64,000 nt of DNA from Rhizobium hidalgonense (GTDB lineage Bacteria; Pseudomonadota; Alphaproteobacteria; Rhizobiales; Rhizobiaceae). Shown here one piece after another: positions 46,880-56,871 of the stretch; the first letter of the stretch is position 1, and every line of letters begins with the position of its first letter. The stretch is taken from assembly GCF_002914525.1 (NCBI RefSeq), contig NZ_LODW01000051.1:60970-124969 (forward strand), in the 5' to 3' direction. The notes under the pieces are model-generated. The model was not told the DNA's origin, searched no databases, and saw nothing but the letters and a program-made list of their open reading frames with translations. The position numbers were made by a program, and so were the translations under genes.

Positions 46880-46981
46880 CAGCCGGACATAGCGATCCTG
46901 ACCACTCTGAAACACATTTATGCAAGTAGCAACCGTACGGTGTGTGTCCGTACGGCAAATGAGGCCGTTAAGGTCACCTCA

Positions 46982-48196
46982 TCACGACGTCGCTCCGAAG
47001 ATCGGCTGCGGCTTCTGGCGCACGAGTGGCGGAAATGCCAGCGCGATCGCCGCCGCGCCGAGGCCAATCATCGCCGAGCCGATGAAAAGCCAGGAATAAT
47101 TGGCGAAGGTGTCGAATATCCAGCCGCCGATCAGAGGGCCGAAGGCCATGCCGAGGCTGGAGAGCATCGTCGCCGCGCCCAAGACGGTGCCGATGATGCG
47201 CTGGCCGAAATACTCCCGCGCCAGCACCGCATAGAGCGGCATGACGCCGCCATAGGCGCTGCCGAAGACGATGGCGAGCGCATAGAACTCGCCGAGTTGG
47301 CTGACGAAGAGATAAGTCGCGAGAGCGCCCGCCTGCACCAAGAGGCCGGCGACCAGCACCGGCTTTACGCCGATCCGGTCGGCAAGGGTGCCATAGAGCA
47401 GCCGGCCGCCGAGGCCGGCAAGACCCTCGACGCTGTAGATGCTGACGGCCGCCATCGGCGCGACGCCGCAGATCGGTGCATAGTTGACCATATGGAAGAT
47501 CGGCCCGGAATGGGCCGCACAGCAGGCAAAAAAAGTCAGGCCGAGCACGATGAACTGCGGCGACCGGAAGACTTTCGACAGCTGTGGCCGGGCGCCGCCA
47601 GCCGCGAAATCGGTGCCGATATCGTCGGCTTCGGCCGGCCGGCGCCGGACGAGAAAGGCCGCCGGCACCAGCAGCACCCAGGTGGCAATGCCGATGATCA
47701 ACATCGCCGGCCGCCATTCATAGGCCGAGATCAGCCAGCGCGCGAAAGGCGAGATCGTCATCGGCGCCACACCCATGCCGGCCGAAACGAGCGACACGGC
47801 AAGTCCGCGGTTTTCGTCGAACCAGGCGGTCGTTGCCGCAATCATCGGCGCGAAGAAGGCGCTGGCGGCGAGGCCGACGAGGATGCCGTAGGTCAGTTGG
47901 AACTGCGTGAGCGTTTCGGCGCGGCTTGCGAGCACCAGCGCCAGTCCGAGCAGCACGGAGCCGATCAGCACCACGATGCGCGGGCCGAAGCGGTCGCTGG
48001 CCGCACCCCAGAGAAAGCCGCCGAAGCCCATGACGATGAAATTCAGTGTCATCGCGCTGGCGATGCCGACATGCGACCATCCGGTCGCGGTGGCGATCGG
48101 TTCCTGGAAAATCGCCAGCGAGAACATCGCGCCGATGGCAACGCACGACATCAATGCGCCCACAGCGACGATGACCCAACGATAGGAAACACCCAT
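46982..48196 (-). CDS. MFS transporter, oxalate/formate-antiporter-like
   Basis: Twelve-helix major facilitator of 404 aa. The MFS signature loop after helix 2 is GAASDRFGPRIVVLIG (near residue 68), and the matching loop in the second half is GTLADRIGVKPVLVAG (near 265). IFQEPIATATGWSHV resembles monocarboxylate/oxalate antiporters. It starts at 48196 behind GGAGG; the frame is open to 48292. It stands 114 bases from the GNAT gene on the same strand. Likely substrate: a carboxylate, by family likeness. Confidence 0.88.
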   Translation of the reverse strand: MGVSYRWVIVAVGALMSCVAIGAMFSLAIFQEPIATATGWSHVGIASAMTLNFIVMGFGGFLWGAASDRFGPRIVVLIGSVLLGLALVLASRAETLTQFQLTYGILVGLAASAFFAPMIAATTAWFDENRGLAVSLVSAGMGVAPMTISPFARWLISAYEWRPAMLIIGIATWVLLVPAAFLVRRRPAEADDIGTDFAAGGARPQLSKVFRSPQFIVLGLTFFACCAAHSGPIFHMVNYAPICGVAPMAAVSIYSVEGLAGLGGRLLYGTLADRIGVKPVLVAGLLVQAGALATYLFVSQLGEFYALAIVFGSAYGGVMPLYAVLAREYFGQRIIGTVLGAATMLSSLGMAFGPLIGGWIFDTFANYSWLFIGSAMIGLGAAAIALAFPPLVRQKPQPIFGATS

Positions 48197-48310
48197 GGCT
48201 TCATACCTCCATGCCGATAGAGTGATCGCGACGCCTGCGCCCCGCAATCTCAAGACGTTTGAGCCGCTGCGATTTCGACAGCGCCCTCCCATCTTTTTCG
48301 CCTGGAAGCC

Positions 48311-48793
48311 CTACAGAGTGCGAAACATCACCAATGCGTCGACATAACCCTCGCTGGGATGGAGGAAAACGCCGGGAAGCCGGCCGACGATTTCGAAGCC
48401 GAGGGACTGCCACAGCTGAACGGCGCGCCGGTTGCTGCTGACGACGAAATTGAACTGCATGGCGTGAAAGCCGCTGGCGCGGGCATGCTCCAGCGAATGT
48501 TCATGCATAAGGCGGGCAACGCCGCGGCCGGCCGCGGCGGGATCGGTCATGTAACCGCAATTGCAGACATGCCGCCCGCCGCCGGCCTGATTGGCCTTGA
48601 TGTAGTAGGTGCCGAGGATGACCCCATCCTCCGCGGCGACGAATGTCTCGCGATCCGGCCCCATCCAGTAGGCAAGTGCATCGGCTTCGGAGAGATCGCG
48701 GTCGAGCGCATAGGTCTCGCCGGCGCGGATCGTCGGGCCGATGATCCTCCAGATGGCGTTTCGGTCGTCATTGTCTGCGGGGCGGATCAGCAT
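48311..48793 (-). CDS. GNAT-family N-acetyltransferase
   Basis: 160-aa acetyltransferase. The acetyl-CoA loop motif A is CNCGYMTDPAAAGRGVARLMHEHSLEHA (key run AGRGVARLM, near residue 92), followed by the fold's AVQLWQSLGFEIVGRLPG. Such enzymes acetylate amines of antibiotics, amino acids or protein N-termini. The start has a GGG-rich leader. Adjacent genes give no clue to the substrate. Confidence 0.85.
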   Translation of the reverse strand: MLIRPADNDDRNAIWRIIGPTIRAGETYALDRDLSEADALAYWMGPDRETFVAAEDGVILGTYYIKANQAGGGRHVCNCGYMTDPAAAGRGVARLMHEHSLEHARASGFHAMQFNFVVSSNRRAVQLWQSLGFEIVGRLPGVFLHPSEGYVDALVMFRTL

Positions 48794-48842
48794 GCCCGAT
48801 TTCTACAGAAGCCGGGCACGGCGCGCAACGGCTCGAGCGTGC

Positions 48843-50048
<1,206 letters not shown>

Positions 50049-50057
50049 GACTTTTCC

Positions 50058-50747
50058 TCAGAGTTTCGGGACGACGAGGTCGGCGACCGGACCCTCGACA
50101 TGGAGGGCCGCGCCGGTCATCGCCTGCAACTCCTCGAGCGACATGGCGGCCAGCTTTTCGCGCAGGACGAAGTGCCCGTCGACGATGTCGATGACGGCAT
50201 GGCTGGTATAGATGCGGGTGATGCAGGCGACGCCGGTCAGCGGGAAGGTGCATTTCTCCACCAGCTTCGGCTCGCCGGTCTTGGTGACGTGCTCGGTGAT
50301 GACGCAGACCTGCTTGGCGCCATGCACCAGATCCATGGCGCCGCCGACGGCCGGCACGCCCCTGCTGCCGACCCGCCAATTGGCGAGATCGCCGCTCTGG
50401 GCGACCTGATAGGCGCCGAGGATCGCGACGTCGAGATGGCCGCCACGCACCATGGCGAAACTGTCGGCATGGTGGAAGAAGGCAGCCCCCGGCTTCAGCG
50501 TCACTGCCTTCTTGCCGGCATTGATCAGGTCCCAGTCCTCCTCGCCGGCGGCCGGCGGCTCGCCGAAATTCAGGATACCGTTCTCGGTATGGAAGATCGC
50601 CTGACGGCCGGGCGGCTGGTAGCGGGCGACCATTTCGGGAAAGCCGATGCCGAGGTTCACATAGGCGCCGTCGGCGATGTCCTGGGCGGCGCGCCAGGCG
50701 ATCTGCGCATTGGAAAGTTTGATGTCATCCCTGATATCGATGGTCAT
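50058..50747 (-). CDS. pcaJ: 3-oxoadipate CoA-transferase subunit B PcaJ
   Basis: Beta subunit of 229 aa. The catalytic glutamate is Glu55 in FHTENGILNFG, which forms the gamma-glutamyl-CoA thioester. The block GLGIGFPEM-type NLGIGFPEMVARY and PAVGGAMDLVHGAK are characteristic. With PcaI it transfers CoA from succinyl-CoA to 3-oxoadipate. Its start overlaps the pcaI stop by four bases. Confidence 0.95.
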   Translation of the reverse strand: MTIDIRDDIKLSNAQIAWRAAQDIADGAYVNLGIGFPEMVARYQPPGRQAIFHTENGILNFGEPPAAGEEDWDLINAGKKAVTLKPGAAFFHHADSFAMVRGGHLDVAILGAYQVAQSGDLANWRVGSRGVPAVGGAMDLVHGAKQVCVITEHVTKTGEPKLVEKCTFPLTGVACITRIYTSHAVIDIVDGHFVLREKLAAMSLEELQAMTGAALHVEGPVADLVVPKL

Positions 50748-51451
50748 ATGTAGGCCACTCCGGCTCGGATGAGCTCTTCTTCCTGCTGGGGATTGGGAAC
50801 GGTGACGACGCGGTCGACGAAGATGCCGGGGGTCACCACATGCTCGGGATCGATGCCGCCGGCCGGTACGATGGAGGAGACCTGGGCGATAGTCTTGGCC
50901 GCCGCCATGCACATCAGCGGATTGAAGTTGCGGCCGGCCTTGTTGTAGGTGAGGTTGCCCTGGATATCGCCGATCTGCGCTTTGACGATGGCGAAATCGG
51001 CCTTCAGCCAGCGCTCCTGCACATAATGGCGGCCGTCGAATTCGGCGATGACCTTGCCTTCGGCCAGTTCGGTGCCATAGCCGGTCGGCGTGTAGAACGC
51101 CGGAATGCCGGCGCCGCCGGCGCGGATGCGTTCGGCCAGCGTTCCCTGCGGCACCAGCTCGAGTTCGATCTCGCCGGCCAGGTATTTGTCGGTGAAGGCG
51201 CGTGGATCGGACGAGCGCGGGAAGGAGCAGATCATTTTCCGGACCAAGCCGGCGTCAATCATTGCGGCGATGCCGATGCGGCCGTTGCCGGCATTGTTGT
51301 TGATCACAGTCAAGTTTTTTGGAGCCTTGTCGATCAAGGCATGGATCAGCTCGATCGGCGCGCCGGAGCCGCCGAAACCACCGATCATGACGGTTGCCCC
51401 GTCGCCGATTTCGGAGACGGCTTCCGCCGTGCTCGCGACTGTTTTGTCCAT
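50744..51451 (-). CDS. pcaI: 3-oxoadipate CoA-transferase subunit A PcaI
   Basis: Alpha subunit of 235 aa with the CoA-transferase start VMIGGFGGSGAPIELIHAL (near residue 24) and a later FYTPTGYGTELAEGK. The start MDKTVAS at 51451 follows GGAGGAG; an open stretch to 51529 contains the operator and is not coding. It is the first gene of pcaIJF, divergent from pcaR, with a perfect 12-bp inverted repeat in between. Confidence 0.94.
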   Translation of the reverse strand: MDKTVASTAEAVSEIGDGATVMIGGFGGSGAPIELIHALIDKAPKNLTVINNNAGNGRIGIAAMIDAGLVRKMICSFPRSSDPRAFTDKYLAGEIELELVPQGTLAERIRAGGAGIPAFYTPTGYGTELAEGKVIAEFDGRHYVQERWLKADFAIVKAQIGDIQGNLTYNKAGRNFNPLMCMAAAKTIAQVSSIVPAGGIDPEHVVTPGIFVDRVVTVPNPQQEEELIRAGVAYI

Positions 51452-51510
51452 TGGGATCTCCTCCGCTTCAGCCTCAGAAATAAAGGGCGGCCGACGCTGG
51501 GGCAAGATGG

Positions 51511-51549
51511 TTTGTGCGATATTTGACATTTGTTCATATATCGCACAAA
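51511..51549. promoter_or_regulatory. Perfect 12-bp inverted repeat, candidate PcaR operator
   Basis: TTTGTGCGATAT (51511-51522) and ATATCGCACAAA (51538-51549) with a 15-base spacer lie between pcaI and pcaR. GTTCATATATCGCAC, ending at 51546, matches the P. putida PcaR box (GTTCGATAATCGCAC, from memory) at 11 of 15 positions. It should control pcaIJF and autoregulate pcaR. Confidence 0.75.
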
Positions 51550-51577
51550 ATCGTAGTCAGATTGGAGACCGGAACCT

Positions 51578-52336
51578 ATGCGCGAAACGGATTTTGTCAG
51601 CGGCTTTGCCCGCGGCCTGAAAGTGATCGAAGCCTTCGGTGAAACGCGGCAGCGGCTGTCGATTGCCGAGGCCGCCAGGCTGACGGCGCTCGACCGCGCC
51701 ACCGTGCGCCGCTCGCTGCTGACGCTCGCCGAGCTCGGTTATGCCGATTACGACGGCAAGTTCTTTACGCTGACGCCGAAGATCTTGCGGCTCGGCCATG
51801 CCTATCTCGAGGCCACACCGCTGCCGGCGCTGTTGCAGCCGCATCTCGATCATCTCTCGGAACAGGCCGGCCAGAGCGCCTCGGCCTCGGTGCTCGACGG
51901 CACCGAGATCGTCTATATCGCCCGGGCCGCGCAGCGCCGGGTGATGTCGATCAATCTCACCCCCGGCAGCCGCCTGCCGGCCTATTGCGCCTCGATGGGC
52001 CGGGTGCTGCTCGCAGCGCTTTCCGAGGCGGAGGCGCGCGCCATCCTCGCCCGCAGCGAGCTGAAGCAGAATACGGCAAAGACCAGGACCGACCCGAACG
52101 AACTGATCGAGGAATTCCGCCGCGTGCGCGCCGAGGGCTACGCCATCATCGATCAGGAGCTGGAGATCGGCCTCTGCTCGATCGCCGTGCCTATTGAAAA
52201 CGATCGCGGCGAAACGGTCGCGGCAATCAATATCGGCGCGCCGGCCGCCCTCGTCCCGGCTGCCGAGATGAAGGCGCAGTACCTGCCGCTGCTGAAGGAA
52301 ACGCAGGCCGCCTTGCGGCCGTTGCTGCGCCGATGA
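51578..52336 (+). CDS. pcaR: IclR-family regulator of the beta-ketoadipate pathway
   Basis: IclR-type regulator of 252 aa. The winged helix (about residues 8-65) includes VIEAFGETRQRLSIAEAARLT and DRATVRRSLLTLAELGY, and the effector domain ends with GLCSIAVPIENDRGETVAAINI. Its divergent position next to pcaIJF and the shared operator identify it as PcaR. The inducer is probably 3-oxoadipate. A hairpin terminator follows its stop. Confidence 0.92.
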   Translation: MRETDFVSGFARGLKVIEAFGETRQRLSIAEAARLTALDRATVRRSLLTLAELGYADYDGKFFTLTPKILRLGHAYLEATPLPALLQPHLDHLSEQAGQSASASVLDGTEIVYIARAAQRRVMSINLTPGSRLPAYCASMGRVLLAALSEAEARAILARSELKQNTAKTRTDPNELIEEFRRVRAEGYAIIDQELEIGLCSIAVPIENDRGETVAAINIGAPAALVPAAEMKAQYLPLLKETQAALRPLLRR

Positions 52337-52353
52337 AGAACAGCCTGGAGGCG

Positions 52354-52386
52354 GCACGCGGCCCGGTCGAAATCGGGGCCGCGTGC
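52354..52386. terminator. Terminator hairpin after pcaR
   Basis: Perfect 11-bp stem GCACGCGGCCC (52354-52364) / GGGCCGCGTGC (52376-52386) with an 11-base loop, 18 bases after the pcaR stop. No T-run follows on the plus strand, so termination may be partial. It also faces the end of the decayed phosphoesterase gene. Confidence 0.65.
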
Positions 52387-52640
52387 AATCGGTCGAGGTG
52401 TCAGGTCGAGCGCGGCTATGAGGTTGCCCATCGGCCGCTGGCCATTGGCGCGCAACGCCGTGTCGCGGGCGACGATGCGGGCAGAACCGGCAGGTCGTAG
52501 CGCGCGGTGATCAGGCGGATGATCGAGGTCGTGTCGTATTGGGTGTGGTCGACCGTGCCGGCCTTGGCAAAGGGCGAGATGACGAAGGCCGGAATGCGGT
52601 TGCCAATGACGGCGAGCCGCCCCCCGCCAAAGATAATGCA
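52387..52640 (-). pseudogene. Decayed phosphoesterase (acid phosphatase/phospholipase C type) fragment
   Basis: On the minus strand one frame reads IPAFVISPFAKAGTVDHTQY, then DTTSIIRLITARYDLPVLP, and another continues RDTALRANGQRPMGNLIAAL. Together these are the C-terminal part of the phosphoesterase family that includes phospholipase C and AcpA. The join needs a frameshift near 52480. The N-terminal catalytic part is missing: upstream of about 52640 nothing recognisable remains. This is a truncated, frameshifted remnant, not a working gene. Confidence 0.8.
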
Positions 52641-52811
52641 GCACCCGCCGCCAGGCAGGAAAGATTATTCGTAGAACAACAAGGGTTTGACAGAGGCGCA
52701 ATTTGGCAGTTCGGAGATTAACTCGACTTAACCCCGTTTCCACACCGACTCGTGACAACATTCGAAACTAACCTTAATGGTTTGTTAAGCTTAGAAGCAC
52801 GGGAGGTTCGC

Positions 52812-53882
52812 ATGCACGGGGGCGAGATCAAGAAGGCATTTTACCCGAACTTCAACATGATCAGGCTCGTCGCAGCCTCCACGGTGATCTTCTCGCATGC
52901 ATTCCTGATCTCGGAAAAGACCTCGGCGAACGAGCCCATCCACCGTCTGCTCGGCGAGGGCAAGATCCTTGGCCTCTTCGGCGTCTATGCGTTTTTCGTC
53001 ACGAGCGGCTTCCTCGTCACTCAGAGCGCGCAGTTCGGCAACGCAGGCGCTTTTCTCTGGCGGCGGGCGCTGAGAATATATCCGGCGTTTATCGTCTGTA
53101 CGCTGCTCAGCGTCTATGTCTTGGGCGCCTTGTTCAGCCCGTTGGGCATCAGTGGTTACCTGCTCAAGTCGCTTCATGTGAAGACGACGGTGCATGCGGT
53201 GCTCGACCCGAGCTTTGGCATGACCCTGCCGCATGTGCAGTTTTATGATCCCGCAATCTCCTGGCTTGCCACCTTCGTCAACGGCTCTCTCTGGACGATC
53301 GGGCAGGAAATCTTCTGCTACGTGATCGTCGCGGGATTGATGGTAACCGGACTTCTGCGCGCCCCGCTCATGGCACTTGCTCTCGCCGTGGGGGTGACCT
53401 GGCAGCTTTTCTTCGATCATCCGTGGCCAAACACACGATTCCTGACGGATTTCACTTTTATCGCCCCCTACTTCTTCTGCGGTTCGCTTCTGTGGTTCGT
53501 GACGGAAAAGCGGCAGCCCAATTTAGCCCTGGCATCGATCTTCGCGGCGCTCGGTGTGCTCTGCCTCGTCTTCTGGCCCGCCTATCTTTACGGACCCATG
53601 TTGTTCGCCTATCCGCTTGTCTACATCGCGACCTCGCAAACCATACGCATGCCGACTCTCGAACGATTGGGCGACGTCTCCTACGGGACCTATCTCTATG
53701 GCTGGCCAGTCGAGCAGGTGATGAACCATGCCCTCGGCCAATATAGCACGTGGTGGGCGGTCCTTGCCCTTTCCCTGCCGACAGCGTGGTTGCTTGGCTG
53801 GCTTTCGTGGCATCTCCTGGAAAAGCGTGCGCTGCGGTTAAAGCGGCTCACCTTCCTTCAGCGACAGCCTGTCAGTCCTTGA
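52812..53882 (+). CDS. OafA/YrhL-type acyltransferase family 3 protein
   Basis: Integral membrane acyltransferase of 356 aa with about ten membrane helices. Family features: NFNMIRLVAASTVIFSHAF with the conserved Arg and His, FFVTSGFLVTQS, RRALRIYPAFIVC, and GSLWTIGQEIFCYV. These enzymes O-acetylate or O-acylate polysaccharides and lipids such as exopolysaccharide or Nod-factor-like sugars. The start at 52812 follows GGGAGG; the frame is open to 52752 but without family sequence. It stands alone, so the acceptor is unknown. Confidence 0.88.
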   Translation: MHGGEIKKAFYPNFNMIRLVAASTVIFSHAFLISEKTSANEPIHRLLGEGKILGLFGVYAFFVTSGFLVTQSAQFGNAGAFLWRRALRIYPAFIVCTLLSVYVLGALFSPLGISGYLLKSLHVKTTVHAVLDPSFGMTLPHVQFYDPAISWLATFVNGSLWTIGQEIFCYVIVAGLMVTGLLRAPLMALALAVGVTWQLFFDHPWPNTRFLTDFTFIAPYFFCGSLLWFVTEKRQPNLALASIFAALGVLCLVFWPAYLYGPMLFAYPLVYIATSQTIRMPTLERLGDVSYGTYLYGWPVEQVMNHALGQYSTWWAVLALSLPTAWLLGWLSWHLLEKRALRLKRLTFLQRQPVSP

Positions 53883-53993
53883 GACTGAGGTCGATTTACA
53901 CTACGCGCGACGTCTGGCGTTCTTGACCGTCACAGCCGGACTTTGACGCGGGATACGGACACCATTCGGAATTACTCCACTTGCCGTATCATA

Positions 53994-54023
53994 ATTTCCG
54001 ATATACATCATTCCATCGGAAAT
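53994..54023. promoter_or_regulatory. Inverted repeat upstream of the ArsR-type regulator
   Basis: ATTTCCGAT (53994-54002) and ATCGGAAAT (54015-54023) form a perfect 9-bp dyad with a 12-base spacer, ending 12 bases before the regulator start. Related ATCGG-containing motifs lie before the arabinofuranosidase gene. The position suits autoregulation by occlusion of the ribosome site or promoter. Confidence 0.6.
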
Positions 54024-54035
54024 AGTGGGGGAATG

Positions 54036-54959
54036 ATGGAACGTTCGTTTTTGACGATTGCCGCGGGCGAGAATCATGAGGCGATACGGGCGCTTTCGGC
54101 GCCGGCGCGGATCGAGATTCTGAAGCTGCTCTGCGCCAAGGGCCCGCTTAACATCAACGATATTGCCCAGGCGCTGTCCCTCCCCCAATCCACCGTCGCA
54201 ACCGGCATTCAGATCCTGGAAGAGGCCGGGCTGGTGGATTCGCGGCTGGCCAAGGCCCGCAAGGGAAACCAGAAAATCTGCTCGGCGACCTATAGCGAAA
54301 TCCTGATCAGCTTCGAGGAAAGTGCCGCGCAGCGGGCCAATAACATCATCGAAGTCGAGATGCCGGTCGGGCTCTACACCAGCTGCGACGTGCATGCGCC
54401 CTGCGGTCTCTGCTCCAGCGAAAGCGTCATCGGACCGCTTGATGTGCCCGACTATTTCCTCGATCCGCAGCGCATGCAGGCCGGGCTTGTGTGGTTCGGC
54501 AGGGGCTATGTGGAATACAAATTCCCCAACAATGCCAAGGTATTGAACAAGGACATCCGCGCCATCGAGTTTTCGCTGGAACTGTCGTCGGAAGTGCCCG
54601 GCACCAATGCGGACTGGCCCTCGGATATAACCCTCTGGGTCAATGGCATGGCGATCGGCACCTGGACGTCGCCCGGCGACTACGGCGACAAGCGCGGCGC
54701 CTTCACGCCAGCCTGGTGGAAACTCGAAGGCTCACAGTACGGGATGATGAAGACCTGGCGGATTTCGACGCGCGGGACCTTCATCGACGGCGTCGCCGCC
54801 TCGAATGTGACGCTGAGCGATCTGGCGCTCGGCCAGCATTCCTCCATCCGGCTCAGGGTCGGCATCGCCGAAAATGCCGGCCATACCGGCGGCGTCAATA
54901 TTTTTGGCCGCGGCTTCGGCAATCACGGTCGCGACATCATCATGCGGCTGCACGTCTGA
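54036..54959 (+). CDS. ArsR-type transcriptional regulator with a large C-terminal domain
   Basis: 307-aa protein. Residues about 15-95 form an ArsR-like winged helix (ALSAPARIEILKLLCAKGPL, then DIAQALSLPQSTVATGIQIL). The remaining 200 residues are a predicted beta-rich domain of no clear family, starting with a cysteine cluster (Cys117, Cys123, Cys126 in TSCDVHAPCGLCSSES) that could bind metal. Its blocks VEYKFPNNAKVL, TLWVNGMAIGTWTSPGDYGD and INIFG-type VNIFGRGFGNHGRDI look like a carbohydrate-sensing beta sandwich. It lies directly upstream of a GH51 gene. ATGs at 54033 and 54036 are both possible. Confidence 0.75.
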   Translation: MERSFLTIAAGENHEAIRALSAPARIEILKLLCAKGPLNINDIAQALSLPQSTVATGIQILEEAGLVDSRLAKARKGNQKICSATYSEILISFEESAAQRANNIIEVEMPVGLYTSCDVHAPCGLCSSESVIGPLDVPDYFLDPQRMQAGLVWFGRGYVEYKFPNNAKVLNKDIRAIEFSLELSSEVPGTNADWPSDITLWVNGMAIGTWTSPGDYGDKRGAFTPAWWKLEGSQYGMMKTWRISTRGTFIDGVAASNVTLSDLALGQHSSIRLRVGIAENAGHTGGVNIFGRGFGNHGRDIIMRLHV

Positions 54960-54969
54960 ATTTTTCAGT

Positions 54970-54984
54970 ATCGGATATCCTGAT
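54970..54984. promoter_or_regulatory. Operator-like motif 1 upstream of the GH51 gene
   Basis: ATCGGATATCCTGAT, containing the palindrome GGATATCC. It shares ATCGGnnnTCCTGAT with the motif at 55103-55117, 133 bases away, in the 211-base AT-rich gap before the arabinofuranosidase. Probably a binding site of the ArsR-type regulator. Confidence 0.5.
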
Positions 54985-55102
54985 TTATAAATGCCGATTA
55001 TTTTGAGTTTTAGTGGCTGCTAAATATTTGTAACATACTGTATATAAATGATTTTCTATCAACAAGCCATAAGTATGATTAAATCCGGGACTCGGTTGAC
55101 AG

Positions 55103-55117
55103 ATCGGCATTCCTGAT
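55103..55117. promoter_or_regulatory. Operator-like motif 2 upstream of the GH51 gene
   Basis: ATCGGCATTCCTGAT, identical to motif 1 at 12 of 15 positions, 54 bases before the GH51 start. The pair, spaced about 13 helical turns apart, could allow looping. The intervening AT-rich DNA contains TGTATATAAATGAT (near 55038), a possible -10 region. Confidence 0.5.
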
Positions 55118-55170
55118 ATCAAGTTAGGAGCAAGAAAACAAAATATCTGATATATAAACGGGAGGATCCG

Positions 55171-56679
55171 TTGAAGACGAACGTTGTGGTTCACCGCGAT
55201 TTCCGCATCGCGACCATCGATTCCAGGCTCTACAGCTCATTTCTCGAGCATCTCGGCAGGGCGATCTACGGCGGCATTTACGAGCCCGGACATCCGACAG
55301 CCGATGAGGACGGCTTCCGCCGCGACGTGCTGGATCTGGTGCGTGATCTCGATACGCCCTACTGCCGTTATCCCGGCGGCAATTTCGTCTCGGCCTATAA
55401 TTGGGAAGACGGCGTCGGCCCCCGTTCGGAGCGGCCGGTGCGCCTCGATCTTGCCTGGCGCACCCGCGAAGCCAACCAGATCGGCGTCAACGAATTCGTC
55501 GACTGGTGCAAGAAGGCCAACACCAAGCCGATGCTCGCCGTCAATCTCGGCTCACGCGGCCTGGATGCGGCCCGCAATTTCCTGGAATATTGCAATCACC
55601 CCGGCGGTACCTATTATTCCGATCTGCGCCGCAAGCATGGCTGGGCCGATCCGCACGATGTCAAATTGTGGTGTCTCGGCAATGAGATGGATGGCCCCTG
55701 GCAGGTCGGTCACAAATCAGCCTATGAATATGGCCGGCTGGCGGATGAGACGGCAAAGGCGATGCGCGGCTTCGACAAGTCGCTCGAACTCGTGGTCTGC
55801 GGCTCGTCCAATTCCGAGATGAAGACCTATCCCGATTGGGAAGCCCAAGTGCTCGAGCAGTGCTATGACAGCGCCGACCATATTTCGCTGCATATGTATT
55901 TCGCCAATCGCGAGAAGAACACACTCAACTATCTCTCCCGCGCCACCAAGCTCGACCGTTACATCACCACGATCGGCGGCGTCATCGACTACATCAAGGC
56001 GAAAAAGCGCTCGAAGAAGACGATCGGCATTTCCTTCGACGAATGGAACGTCTGGTATCATTCCAACCAGCAGGACAAGGAGATCCTGGCGCGCGACGAA
56101 TGGCCGGATGCGCCGCATCTCCTGGAAGATATCTATAATTTCGAGGACGTGCTACAGGTCGGCGGTATCCTGAACACCTTCATTCGCCGCTCCGACCGGG
56201 TGCGCATCGCCTGCATCGCCCAGCTCGTCAACGTCATCGCCCCTATCATGACCGAGGATGGCGGTGCGGCCTGGCGCCAGACGATCTATTACCCCTTCTA
56301 CTACGCCTCCCGATATGGCCGCGGCACGGCGCTGCAGCTCGTCGTCGACGGCCCGACCTATGACAGCGACGAGGAAAACGAAGTTCCCTATCTCGACGTC
56401 TCGGCGGTGCATTCCGAAGAGGGCAAGACGCTGACCTTCTTTGCCGTTAACCGCCATCCGGACACGGCGCTTGATCTCGACGTGCGGCTGGAAGGTTTTG
56501 CCGGCGCCCGCCTGATCGAGCAGGTGGAAATGACCCATGGCGATCTCGAAGCCGTCAACACGGCGCAGCGGCCGCAAACGGTCGCTCCGGTCAGCGTCGA
56601 GAGCGCCAAGATCGAAGATGGACGGGTGCGGGCGGCGCTGAAACCGCTGTCCTACAACGTCATCCGGCTGTCGGTGTGA
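55171..56679 (+). CDS. abfA: Alpha-L-arabinofuranosidase, GH51
   Basis: Family 51 arabinofuranosidase of 502 aa, the standard length, releasing arabinose from arabinans, arabinoxylan fragments or arabinogalactan side chains. The catalytic acid/base is Glu172 (LGNEMDGPWQ) and the nucleophile is Glu291 (SFDEWNVWYH). RYPGGNFVSAYNWEDGVGP near residue 66 is also typical. The start is TTG at 55171 behind GGGAGG, five bases upstream. It has no signal peptide, so it acts on imported oligosaccharides. The five-gene ABC importer downstream would supply them. Confidence 0.95.
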   Translation: MKTNVVVHRDFRIATIDSRLYSSFLEHLGRAIYGGIYEPGHPTADEDGFRRDVLDLVRDLDTPYCRYPGGNFVSAYNWEDGVGPRSERPVRLDLAWRTREANQIGVNEFVDWCKKANTKPMLAVNLGSRGLDAARNFLEYCNHPGGTYYSDLRRKHGWADPHDVKLWCLGNEMDGPWQVGHKSAYEYGRLADETAKAMRGFDKSLELVVCGSSNSEMKTYPDWEAQVLEQCYDSADHISLHMYFANREKNTLNYLSRATKLDRYITTIGGVIDYIKAKKRSKKTIGISFDEWNVWYHSNQQDKEILARDEWPDAPHLLEDIYNFEDVLQVGGILNTFIRRSDRVRIACIAQLVNVIAPIMTEDGGAAWRQTIYYPFYYASRYGRGTALQLVVDGPTYDSDEENEVPYLDVSAVHSEEGKTLTFFAVNRHPDTALDLDVRLEGFAGARLIEQVEMTHGDLEAVNTAQRPQTVAPVSVESAKIEDGRVRAALKPLSYNVIRLSV

Positions 56680-56871
56680 CAGCCGCCGCCGGGCAAACTC
56701 GATATAGGGCCCGGCTGAGAAAATCGGCCCACTGCGAGGAGGCAGGCGGGCCGGAGGATGGTTCGCTGAAGCTCCGGGCTTAAAGCCCTGATGCTTCTGC
56801 GAATCGACAACCGCGACATGCCCATGCGCGCCCCAGCGGCCGCCGTATCGTCGCTTACTTGGGAGGAGTTC

